A model generated the notes under the pieces. That model worked only from the letters and a program-made list of their open reading frames with translations, was not told the origin of the DNA and ran no database searches. The position numbers were made by a program, and so were the translations under genes. This document shows positions 34,290-42,311 of a DNA stretch of 64,000 nt, one piece after another; the first letter of the stretch is position 1, and every line of letters begins with the position of its first letter. Source of the DNA: Verrucomicrobiota bacterium (GTDB lineage: Bacteria > Verrucomicrobiota > Kiritimatiellia > UBA8416 > JABMPJ01); assembly GCA_018648805.1 (NCBI GenBank), contig JABGQM010000020.1, positions 1-64,000 on the forward strand, given 5' to 3'.

Positions 34290-35918
34290 ATGGTTAAGCG
34301 AGCAAAACACTCCAAGCCCGTCCCCACCGAATGGATCAACGAGATCCCGGTGGCGGCCTCGCCGTTTAAAGCGCGCGTGGTGAGCGTGTCGGCGGCCATG
34401 CTGGCGCTGCTCGGCGCGCTGGCGTGGATGCTCTGTCCGCAGGCCCTGGATGCGTTTCTCTCGCGCAACGGCGAAATCCACATGCTGTATGGCGGCAGTC
34501 TCATGCTGCCGGCTCTGCAACTGGTGTTTCTCTACTTTGCTGTCGTGGGTGGGATTTGCGGCCTGGCCGGTTTGGCCAGCCTGCTGCGCAACCGCGCCAC
34601 GTACCGTTTCCTACGCGCGTCGCTGGCGGTTGTCTACCCGCTTGTGCTTGTATACATCTACATCGCCTGGGAGATCTTGTTTGGTGTCTTGGCGGCTGAA
34701 CTCGATATCGACGGCAACAAGCAGGACCGCGCCACGATTCTGCTGAGCTGGTGGTCTGTCGCAGGGCCGGCACTGGCCGCGGCGCTCTATGTCGCGTGGC
34801 TGCACATCATGCTCTACAGCCGTTCGGTCGTGGCCGCGTTTACGGCACAGGCGGGGGCGCCGCTGCATGGCGACCAGGTGCTTGAAGATCTGCGTACGCA
34901 CGGGCACGAGCCGCGGCATCGGCGCAGTCTCTATTCCAGCTTCGTGACCCACCTTACGATCCTGGTGTTTATCCCGCTCCTGATGGAGATGGGTGGCTGC
35001 GTCACTGCCTACCGCGTTCCCAAGGGCACCGGTGAGGCCGCCGTGGTGACGATGGTCAAGATGGTGAAGCCGAAGAAGAAAAAGAAGAAGACGCTCAGTC
35101 TGCGCCCGAATTCAGCCATCATCTTTGAGGTGCCCGACCTGGACAACACCGAGGTCGACGAGATGATCGAGGAGCAGTCGCAGGTCACCTACGTGGCCAA
35201 TGCCAATGCGAAGAGCGGCAAGATTGGCAAGGGCGGTCCCGGCAAGGGCGGCTGGCCCGAGGGCATGGAGAAGTACAAGATCCGCTTTATCCGGCTGGAA
35301 CATGGCGGAGCCGGCTGGGATGACGGCATGGATGCCAAGACGGGCGCCGATGTCAACTTCCTGCGCGCCTTCGCCAAGGCCACCGGCTTCACCAAGATCG
35401 CCAGCAAGGGGGAGAGTCACTCGATCCGCCTGCTGAAGAAGTATCCCAAGGACGGGTTCCCGCCATTTGTCTACATGACAGGCAACGATCACATGGGGCG
35501 CGTCTCCGGGAACGATGTCAAGATTCTGCGTGACTACTGTCTGAAGGGCGGCATGCTGATCGCCGACGCCGGTAGCCGCCGTTTCCACGACTCGTTCGTG
35601 CATTTCATGCGCCAGGTCTTCCCCGACAAGCCGCTACTCGATATTGCCGACGATGACATGCTCTACCAGCTCCCCTACGGATTCCCCAACGGCGCGCCGG
35701 CTTTCTGGCATCACGGTGGACGCCGCGCACTGGGCATCAAGCATGAGGGCCGCTGGTGCGTCTTCTATCACCCCGGCGACATGAACGACGCCTGGAAGTC
35801 GCAGGGCTATACCGATGTAACGCCGGAGATGCGCCAGGCCGCCATGAACCTGGGCGTCAACATTGTCTATTACGCGTTCAACCAGTGGGATGACGCGGTG
35901 GCGAAGCAGAGGAAATGA
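34290..35918 (+). CDS. Membrane protein with TonB-like anchor and DUF4159 domain
   Basis: 542 aa. About four membrane helices lie in residues 30-175. A fifth (about 219-237, THLTILVFIPLLMEMGG) is followed by VPKGTGEAAVV and the basic stretch KMVKPKKKKKK, as in TonB-type anchors. The C-terminal about 230 residues form a DUF4159 domain (NFLRAFAKATGF, FPPFVYMTGNDH, LRDYCLKGGMLIADAGSRRF, GRWCVFYHPGDMNDAW), a Rossmann-like, glutamine-amidotransferase-like fold of unknown function. DUF4159 proteins in PVC bacteria typically sit in ExbB/ExbD or Bat-like clusters. Here it is probably the moving or sensing component energised by ExbB/ExbD (inference). Confidence 0.82.
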   Translation: MVKRAKHSKPVPTEWINEIPVAASPFKARVVSVSAAMLALLGALAWMLCPQALDAFLSRNGEIHMLYGGSLMLPALQLVFLYFAVVGGICGLAGLASLLRNRATYRFLRASLAVVYPLVLVYIYIAWEILFGVLAAELDIDGNKQDRATILLSWWSVAGPALAAALYVAWLHIMLYSRSVVAAFTAQAGAPLHGDQVLEDLRTHGHEPRHRRSLYSSFVTHLTILVFIPLLMEMGGCVTAYRVPKGTGEAAVVTMVKMVKPKKKKKKTLSLRPNSAIIFEVPDLDNTEVDEMIEEQSQVTYVANANAKSGKIGKGGPGKGGWPEGMEKYKIRFIRLEHGGAGWDDGMDAKTGADVNFLRAFAKATGFTKIASKGESHSIRLLKKYPKDGFPPFVYMTGNDHMGRVSGNDVKILRDYCLKGGMLIADAGSRRFHDSFVHFMRQVFPDKPLLDIADDDMLYQLPYGFPNGAPAFWHHGGRRALGIKHEGRWCVFYHPGDMNDAWKSQGYTDVTPEMRQAAMNLGVNIVYYAFNQWDDAVAKQRK

Positions 35919-35923
35919 TGACC

Positions 35924-36000
35924 AGGAGTCAGGAATCAGGGGTCAGGGGTCAGGGATCGATTGCTATCGATTGCTATCGACAGCTATCGAGTGCTGTCGA
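35924..36000. repeat. GGGTCAG repeat plus CGACAGC decamer island 4
   Basis: AGGAGTCAGGAATCAGGGGT with two further GGTCAGG units (35924-35955) leads directly into decamers ATCGATTGCT (twice), ATCGACAGCT and ATCGAGTGCT. Two repeat classes are joined in one gap. Confidence 0.82.
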
Positions 36001-36027
36001 TGAGGCGCGCTGCGTGGAGGGTCGGCT

Positions 36028-37185
36028 ATGAGCTCCCAACTTTTTGGTCTCTGGGGCTACCTCAGCATCCTGCTCTGGCTCATCGTGCCTGCCCTCTGGG
36101 TACTCCACCACATACGCCGGCCGCGTCGCTGGCTGTGCCATGTGGCGGTGCTGGTGGCAGTGTTGGCCTGGCTGTTCGCCGTGATCAACTCGGCGACGTA
36201 CGTCAATCGCATCCAGATCGATCGCAGCGAGGAGATCGCCGCGGCGCAGGCGCGGCAGGAAGCGGCGCGTAAGCTCGCCGAGGAATCGCGTGCCGGCGAT
36301 GTGGCGCAGAAGCGTTTTGCCGAGGACGATGCTTCTGACTACCTCGACACGGCCGGCATGGACGAGGCGGACCTCAAGTACATGACGTCGTTCGACGATG
36401 ATGCCACGCCCGAGTGGAAGAAAGAGAAGCGCACCCGCTCCTCGACTCCGAAAGAGGATGACAGCCTGGAAGCCATGCTGGATACCTCTACCGGGGAGGA
36501 GAAGGGGGTCGATTCCGAGCTGATCGAGGCGGCGGCGGCTGAACCCATCATGATGCCGGAGAAGGACTACATGATGGCCAACCGGCTGGACGGGTGGAAC
36601 CTGAAACTGGTCCGCTGGCTGATCCTGGTCGCCCTTGCGGTCGTGGTTACCGACTATCTGAAGCGTGCCAACTGTTACGCGGAGGCCTATCTCCCACTCC
36701 CGCTGCCGAGCGGGTGGATCAACAGCCAGACCCCCCTGGCGGGAGCGCGCTCCTTGCCGGCGACACCGCGTCGCGGCATGCCGCAAGAGCTGGCCTGGCT
36801 GTCTCACCGCGGGGAGACGTTCGTCTACCTGGCCGCCGACCGCAACGCAGCGGCCACCATCCCGGAGCGCTTGCCGCGTCTGCCTCTGGGGCTCTGCAAG
36901 ACCGATGTGCTGCACGTCAGCGATGCGCAACCGATCGATCCTGACTTCATCTTCGAGACCCTGTGGTACGGCCGCAGCTCGTTCGTGGTGGACTCCACGG
37001 CGCGGGCCGAGGCGCTGGTGACCCGCATGCTGGAGCTGCTCCAGGAACGCAAGACCAGCCGCGCCCACACGCGCCAGAACGTGCACGTAGTGTGGGAGCT
37101 GCCGGCCCCGCCGGCAGAAGAGATCGTGGCAGAGTTCGAGCGCCTGGGCGGGGCGACAGGCGTGGTGCTGGTTGTTAAGGGCTGA
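36028..37185 (+). CDS. Inner-membrane protein of the ExbB/ExbD-DUF4159 operon
   Basis: 385 aa, GGAGGG upstream. Two membrane helices open the protein (about 9-27, YLSILLWLIVPALWVLHHI, and 35-57). A charged coiled segment follows (about 65-190, QEAARKLAEESRAGDVAQKR), then a third helix near 193-211 (LVRWLILVALAVVVTDYL). The last about 160 residues form an alpha/beta domain with repeated WYGRSSFVVDSTAR and LPRLPLGLCKTDV elements. I do not recognise the family. Its place and topology suggest a structural partner of the motor. The gene is bordered on both sides by decamer repeats. Confidence 0.65.
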   Translation: MSSQLFGLWGYLSILLWLIVPALWVLHHIRRPRRWLCHVAVLVAVLAWLFAVINSATYVNRIQIDRSEEIAAAQARQEAARKLAEESRAGDVAQKRFAEDDASDYLDTAGMDEADLKYMTSFDDDATPEWKKEKRTRSSTPKEDDSLEAMLDTSTGEEKGVDSELIEAAAAEPIMMPEKDYMMANRLDGWNLKLVRWLILVALAVVVTDYLKRANCYAEAYLPLPLPSGWINSQTPLAGARSLPATPRRGMPQELAWLSHRGETFVYLAADRNAAATIPERLPRLPLGLCKTDVLHVSDAQPIDPDFIFETLWYGRSSFVVDSTARAEALVTRMLELLQERKTSRAHTRQNVHVVWELPAPPAEEIVAEFERLGGATGVVLVVKG

Positions 37186-37199
37186 GGGGCGCGAAAGTT

Positions 37200-37264
37200 G
37201 TCGACAGCAATCGACAGCCACCGATAGCAATCGATTGCTACCGACAGCTGCCGACAACAATCGA
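37200..37264. repeat. CGACAGC decamer repeat, island 5 (class C)
   Basis: Six consecutive ten-base units in exact register: TCGACAGCAA, TCGACAGCCA, CCGATAGCAA, TCGATTGCTA, CCGACAGCTG, CCGACAACAA. It lies just before the ribosome-binding site of the four-helix suffix gene. Confidence 0.9.
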
Positions 37265-37283
37265 GAAGAGAGGCAAAACCCAC

Positions 37284-38024
37284 ATGGAACTGTTCCGCAA
37301 ATCCGCCGGCTATCGCTACCTGGACGCGTTTGTCCTGGCGAATGTGGTCGAGCTGGGAACGGGACATTTCTGCGACACATTCTTGGGCCTCCGCAACGAT
37401 CCGGGCGGCCGCACCTGTAGCCAGATGACCCACGCGGCGCGATCGGGATGCCGCAACTTTGCCGAGGGCTCGGAACGGCTCATGACCTCCTATGCAACGG
37501 CGACCACGCTGCTGGATGTGGCCCGGGCCAGCCTGTGCGAGCTGCGCGACGACTACCTGAAATGGCTGATGAAGCAGGGCCTGGCGCCGTGGGCCATGAA
37601 GAGCCCGGAAGCGCAGCACATTTACGGCATGCGCTTAGACAAGCCCGACTACGGCGACGACATTAACCGCGGGTTTTGCCTGCACGTCCTGGCGCAGTCC
37701 CGCAAGTTCGAGTCCGAGCTTTCCTCGGACGACAGCAACGTACGCGCCAACGCGCTCCTGATCCTGATCTCACGCACGCTCAACATGACGGACAAGTATA
37801 TCAAGAAGCTCGGCGAAGAGTTCGTCGAGAGCGGTGGTTTTCGGGAACGCTTGAGCACCGTGCGCAGCAAGGCGCGTGCTGAACAGCAGGGCCAGGCGGA
37901 AGAGGGCCCTGAGTGCCCCGACTGTGGCGCCCCAACCCGCATGCGCCACACCCGCAAAGACAACCGCCCCTTCTGGGGCTGTACCGAATACCCGGCCTGC
38001 CGGGGGATCGTGAATTGCAACTGA
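37284..38024 (+). CDS. Four-helix-bundle suffix-domain protein with C4 zinc finger
   Basis: 246 aa, cytoplasmic. The N-terminal about 130 residues form an S23-like four-helix bundle (FRKSAGYRYLDAFVLANVV, SQMTHAARSGCRNFAEGSER). A helical extension follows, which matches the 'four helix bundle suffix' family. Near residues 212-240 is a topoisomerase-type zinc finger, CPDC then 18 residues, C, five residues, C (FWGCTEYPACRG), which usually binds single-stranded DNA or RNA. Function unknown. Like the S23 gene at 23072, it is flanked by two copies of one repeat class (decamer islands 5 and 6). Confidence 0.85.
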   Translation: MELFRKSAGYRYLDAFVLANVVELGTGHFCDTFLGLRNDPGGRTCSQMTHAARSGCRNFAEGSERLMTSYATATTLLDVARASLCELRDDYLKWLMKQGLAPWAMKSPEAQHIYGMRLDKPDYGDDINRGFCLHVLAQSRKFESELSSDDSNVRANALLILISRTLNMTDKYIKKLGEEFVESGGFRERLSTVRSKARAEQQGQAEEGPECPDCGAPTRMRHTRKDNRPFWGCTEYPACRGIVNCN

Positions 38025-38032
38025 GAGAAAGT

Positions 38033-38117
38033 GTCGACAGCAAACGATTGCATTCGACAGCACCCGAGAGCTATCGATAGCACCCGACTGCATCCGACAG
38101 CACCCGACAGCCAACGA
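38033..38117. repeat. CGACAGC decamer repeat, island 6 (class C)
   Basis: Eight ten-base units: TCGACAGCAA, ACGATTGCAT, TCGACAGCAC, CCGAGAGCTA, TCGATAGCAC, CCGACTGCAT, CCGACAGCAC, CCGACAGCCA. It ends at the GAGGAACG ribosome-binding site of the next gene. Confidence 0.9.
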
Positions 38118-38127
38118 GGAACGCACC

Positions 38128-41100
38128 ATGAGCAAACACCCACGCCCACTCCCCAAAACCCCAGCCGCCATGCTGCTGCCCGCCCTGGCCCTCTGCCTCC
38201 TGGCCGCGCCGCAGGCGCTGGCCAAGGAACGCGATGCCGACGCCGCCGAGGCGGCTGCCCTGGGCCACAGCGCTGACCTTGAGAAACCGGCACCGCCGCG
38301 CAAGCTGCCGGACTTCACCAAAGGCGACCCGATGCCGCCGCCCCCCAAGCACGGCTGGCCAACCTGGCAGTTCGGCCCGACGGGCATCATCGGCATGAAG
38401 AATGCAGGAGGGGACCGCGGGGACCAGATCAGGGTCATTTCGGTGATGAAGGGCTCACCGGCCGAGGGCAAGGTGCTGCCGGGTGACGTGCTGCTCGGGG
38501 TGCAGGACCAGACCTTCGCGCTGGGCGGCAGCATGAACCGCCTGGCCGGCAACGCGATTATCGCCGCCGAGGCCGAAGCGGGGAAGGGCGACCTGGCGAT
38601 CCAGATCTGGCGCGACCTCAACTGGCTGAAGCGTACGGGTGCCAAGGATGTATTCGGTGTGGATCTCGACAAGATGTTCAAGGAGGCGGAAGGAACCGCC
38701 GACATCTACGAGTGGGAGAACGAAGAAGAACGGACCGAGTCGGTCAAGCAGATGGCCTTTGACGAGTTTCCGATTGTCGGTGTTTACTCGAACATCGACC
38801 TGAAGCTGGAGGTCATGGGGACCTACAGCGAGACCTCGCCCTGGGATTGCCCGGTAGTGAAGAAGGTGCGAGACAACGCGTTGAAGATCATCGCTGAGCG
38901 AATGAAACCGGATGTGCGTGGTCGTTCCAAGCGGGGCAGCAGTTGGCCAGACGTTCTCGCCCTGGTTGCATCCGGCGAGCCGGAGTACGTGGATATCGCC
39001 AAGGCGTGGGTGCGCCGCCTCCCGACCGGCGGCAAGCGTGGGCTCTGCATGGACATGGAATACGAGCCGACGATCGAGGATGTCACCTACAAGGGCATGC
39101 AGTCCTGGCATCACGGTTTCAATTACCTGGAGATGGCAATCTATTACGATGCCACCGGCGACGATTACATCCTGCCGGAGGTCCGCAGGCGTGCTATTGT
39201 CGCGGCGTTAGGGCAGAACGGCGGCGGATCGTGGGGACACACGTTCGCGTTCCCGGATTTCAACGGCGGTATGCTGCACAAGTGCAACCCGGGTTACGGC
39301 GCCATGAACAATGCGGGTGGGCGCTGCTTCTTCCTGTTGACGCTGGCCAAGAAGGCGGGGATCGAGCATCCCGAGATCAACGCCGCGATCCACCGTTCTG
39401 ATCGCTTCTTCCGGACCTTTGTGGACAAGGGGTGCATTCCGTACGGCTATCATTCGCCTTACGGGTCGGATGACAGCAACGGCAAGAACTACGGTCCGGC
39501 CTATGCCTTCTACACACTCGGTCGGAAGTACGAAGCCAAGTATTTCTCGATGCATTCCGCGCATGCGTCCTTCACGCGTCGCGGTGGCCACGGGAGCTGT
39601 ACGCTCTGGTACTACACGCCGTTGAGCGCGCACATGGCCGGCCCGGAAGCGGTTAAGACCTACATGCGCAACATGCGCTATTTCTACACGCTCGCACGGC
39701 GTCATGACGGGTCATTCGTCTTCCTGGGTGAGCAATCCCCGGGCATTGGCGGCAAGGGCATGCGCAACGCAACGGCCTATACCACCTTGCACCTCTCCGC
39801 GCCGCTCAAGCAGCTCATGATTACCGGGAAGGATGCCGACGAGGACTTCTGGATGACGGACGAGGAGTTGGACGAGCTCACGGCCATGAACGGTCAGATC
39901 ACGGAGCCGGCGTTGCTGAAGCTGCGCGGAAAGCCGATGGGCGAACGGGATACGGATGAGCTGATCGACATGCTTGATAACTTCTACCCCAAGAAACGGG
40001 CCGGGATCGCCAGTGAGATCGGCAAACGCTACGTTGCCGGTGAGAAGGATATCCTGAAGAAGATTGTGCCACTCCTTGGCAATGAGGAGGCCCGTATGCG
40101 CGCGGGCGCCTGTCTGGCGCTTTCGGCCTGCGGCAAGGACGAGGTGCTGGCGAACATGTCGAAGGTTGTGCCGATGCTAAAGGACACGGCTGAGTTCGTG
40201 CGAATGAACGCCATCGCGACACTTGCCAAGGCCACCGAGCCCGGCCACAAGCAGCGTGAGATCCTGATGATGCAGGCCACGGTCGATGACTATGACGGCA
40301 TGACGATGGACAACGGCAACGTCCGGACCACGGTCAAGGGGATGCTGTTCAAGCACCGCCGAGACAAAAGCACATTCAAGGGCGCCGGCAGGCTTGGGGT
40401 TGATCCGTTCCAGGCCGGCTACGATGAAGCGTTGGTGCGCAATGCGTTCGAGAAGATCGTGACCATGGATCCGCAGGGCACCGTGCCCGGTGGCTGGGAC
40501 AAGGAAGCTCTGCTCAAGTTGGCCGGGCCGGTCACGTTTGCGGCCTCGGAGCGGCAGATGAACGACGCCATGTTCGGGGGCGCGCGCAAGGAACAGGGCC
40601 AGGCCCTGCTTCGGAAACATGGTTACCGTGAAGCCGCCGAGGGCGATGCCTATAACGTGATGGAGCGCAGTCGGCTTGAGCGTAGCAAGCGCCGTGGGGT
40701 GGGGTACAAGGATCCCTTTATTAAGCCGAAACTGGTCAAGAATGCGCCGGGGCAGTACCGCGGGGTCCTCGACGATTTGCGCCTCTGGCAACTCGACAAC
40801 CCCACGCTGACGCTTGCGACGTCGATGGGGAAGGGGAAGCCACCCGTTCTGACGCCGCTGAATCTGCTGATCGAGATCATCGAGAAAGACACCGACAATC
40901 CTATACCGCCCAGTATCGGGCCGGACGTGGCAGCGATGTTCCAGTCCGAGCTGGCGGTGGCCGGGGACGCGGAGGCACAGCTTGCGCTCTGCCGTAAGGA
41001 ACTGGACAATCTCGGGCGTAAGAACTACTGGCGTAAGATGCACGCGATGAGTCACTTGGCCGAGACGCTGGGCACGAAGGCGCTCGCAGACGTCAGCCCG

Positions 41101-42207
41101 TTCCTCGGGCACGAGCACTGGCGCGTGCGCGAGCATGCGGAGCGGGTGGCGTTGGATCTGGTCAAGCAGGGCGGCGGAGAGCGCCTGGTGGCGCTGTTCA
41201 ACGAAGCCCAGGCACGCGAGAGTGGGCTGCTGGGCAACTGGAATGCGGCCGGGATTCTTAATGCGCTGGTGGCTGCACAGCACAAGCCGGCGCTGGAGCC
41301 GGCGAAGGCTGCACTCAAGCACAACGACCCCTTGGTCCGGCGAGCGGCTGTACAGGCTGTCTTCGCGATTGGTGGCGACGCGGAACTGAAGACTGTGTTC
41401 GCGTTTATTCGTCAGGCCACAGCGCTCGAGGATTTTGATGGTGCCGAGCGGGCGCTGCTCTCGAAGCGGGACGACCCGGCGCATGTGCAAAAGGTCAGTA
41501 AGGCCGCCATCACGCTCTTGCCGCGGAGCGAGCCGCCGCTGCGGCGTTCGCTGGCCTGGTTGCTGGGTCAATTCGGTGGCGAAGCCAACCTGGCGGCCAT
41601 TCAGCAGGCGGCGGAGACGACCGAAGATGATGCCGATCTCAAGGAGATGGTACTGGCACTGGCCTACTCGCCCGATCGTGCCGCCACTGAGAACATGCTC
41701 GCGCTGGTCAAGCTTGGCAAGCGGGAGCGCGATGTGGTGGCGCCGCTCGCGATTCACCGCATGGTGGGGCGTAACGGGATGGGGGATGTAACCGACAAGG
41801 AGCGGGTGAGATTGGCCCGCGGCATCCTCAACCTGACCTACAACGACCGGATCGTCAGCTTCCTGAGCCGGGTCCACACAGGGCAGGCGATGCAGTTGCT
41901 CTACGACGTGATGAAGATAAAGCCGGAGACGTCCGCGAAGAGCATCATCATGAGCGCGGAGGGCATCCGGAACCCGACCAAGCTCGATTCGCAGCTTGCC
42001 ACCGAGGTGTTGGCCGACGTGATTGAGTATATCGAGGTGACACACCTGCGCGGGGGCATGACCGAGCAGATCGAGGACTGGCGCGAGTCCATGGGTTACA
42101 TGGAGTGGAAAGGCCTGCAGGCCCGTGCCGGCCAGGCCCTGCTCAAGTTCCACAAGCCCAAAGAGGACGCCATTCCGACGTTTGACGACATGGATTTGGA
42201 TATCTAG
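38128..42207 (+). CDS. Exported PDZ / alpha-toroid (DUF6288-like) / HEAT-repeat protein
   Basis: 1359 aa. Signal peptide about residues 1-34 (MLLPALALCLLAAPQALA). Residues about 75-170 form a PDZ-like domain (FGPTGIIGMKN, VMKGSPAEGKVLPGDVLLGV). Residues about 250-560 resemble an alpha/alpha toroid of the terpenoid-cyclase/prenyltransferase type (SWHHGFNYLEMAIYYDATGD, GGGSWGHTFAFPDF, CIPYGYHSPYGSDDSNGK), as in DUF6288 proteins. The rest contains HEAT-like repeats (about 630-730 and 1000-1300). It is probably a periplasmic scaffold or peptidoglycan/glycan-binding protein; the enzymatic role is unproven. It is the last gene of the co-directional machine block. Confidence 0.78.
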   Translation: MSKHPRPLPKTPAAMLLPALALCLLAAPQALAKERDADAAEAAALGHSADLEKPAPPRKLPDFTKGDPMPPPPKHGWPTWQFGPTGIIGMKNAGGDRGDQIRVISVMKGSPAEGKVLPGDVLLGVQDQTFALGGSMNRLAGNAIIAAEAEAGKGDLAIQIWRDLNWLKRTGAKDVFGVDLDKMFKEAEGTADIYEWENEEERTESVKQMAFDEFPIVGVYSNIDLKLEVMGTYSETSPWDCPVVKKVRDNALKIIAERMKPDVRGRSKRGSSWPDVLALVASGEPEYVDIAKAWVRRLPTGGKRGLCMDMEYEPTIEDVTYKGMQSWHHGFNYLEMAIYYDATGDDYILPEVRRRAIVAALGQNGGGSWGHTFAFPDFNGGMLHKCNPGYGAMNNAGGRCFFLLTLAKKAGIEHPEINAAIHRSDRFFRTFVDKGCIPYGYHSPYGSDDSNGKNYGPAYAFYTLGRKYEAKYFSMHSAHASFTRRGGHGSCTLWYYTPLSAHMAGPEAVKTYMRNMRYFYTLARRHDGSFVFLGEQSPGIGGKGMRNATAYTTLHLSAPLKQLMITGKDADEDFWMTDEELDELTAMNGQITEPALLKLRGKPMGERDTDELIDMLDNFYPKKRAGIASEIGKRYVAGEKDILKKIVPLLGNEEARMRAGACLALSACGKDEVLANMSKVVPMLKDTAEFVRMNAIATLAKATEPGHKQREILMMQATVDDYDGMTMDNGNVRTTVKGMLFKHRRDKSTFKGAGRLGVDPFQAGYDEALVRNAFEKIVTMDPQGTVPGGWDKEALLKLAGPVTFAASERQMNDAMFGGARKEQGQALLRKHGYREAAEGDAYNVMERSRLERSKRRGVGYKDPFIKPKLVKNAPGQYRGVLDDLRLWQLDNPTLTLATSMGKGKPPVLTPLNLLIEIIEKDTDNPIPPSIGPDVAAMFQSELAVAGDAEAQLALCRKELDNLGRKNYWRKMHAMSHLAETLGTKALADVSPFLGHEHWRVREHAERVALDLVKQGGGERLVALFNEAQARESGLLGNWNAAGILNALVAAQHKPALEPAKAALKHNDPLVRRAAVQAVFAIGGDAELKTVFAFIRQATALEDFDGAERALLSKRDDPAHVQKVSKAAITLLPRSEPPLRRSLAWLLGQFGGEANLAAIQQAAETTEDDADLKEMVLALAYSPDRAATENMLALVKLGKRERDVVAPLAIHRMVGRNGMGDVTDKERVRLARGILNLTYNDRIVSFLSRVHTGQAMQLLYDVMKIKPETSAKSIIMSAEGIRNPTKLDSQLATEVLADVIEYIEVTHLRGGMTEQIEDWRESMGYMEWKGLQARAGQALLKFHKPKEDAIPTFDDMDLDI

Positions 42208-42311
42208 CGAAGAGGACACTCGACGGTGTGAGTGTGCGGGTGTAAAACACTGGCTCTGTGCTGATAGTGTTCTTTCGCTCGCGTGGTGAGCAGATTCAGG
42301 GTTGTCTCTAG

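Noticed and set aside
31520..38117. CRISPR array
   Set aside because: Decamer units are contiguous without spacers of constant length, and no cas gene is present.
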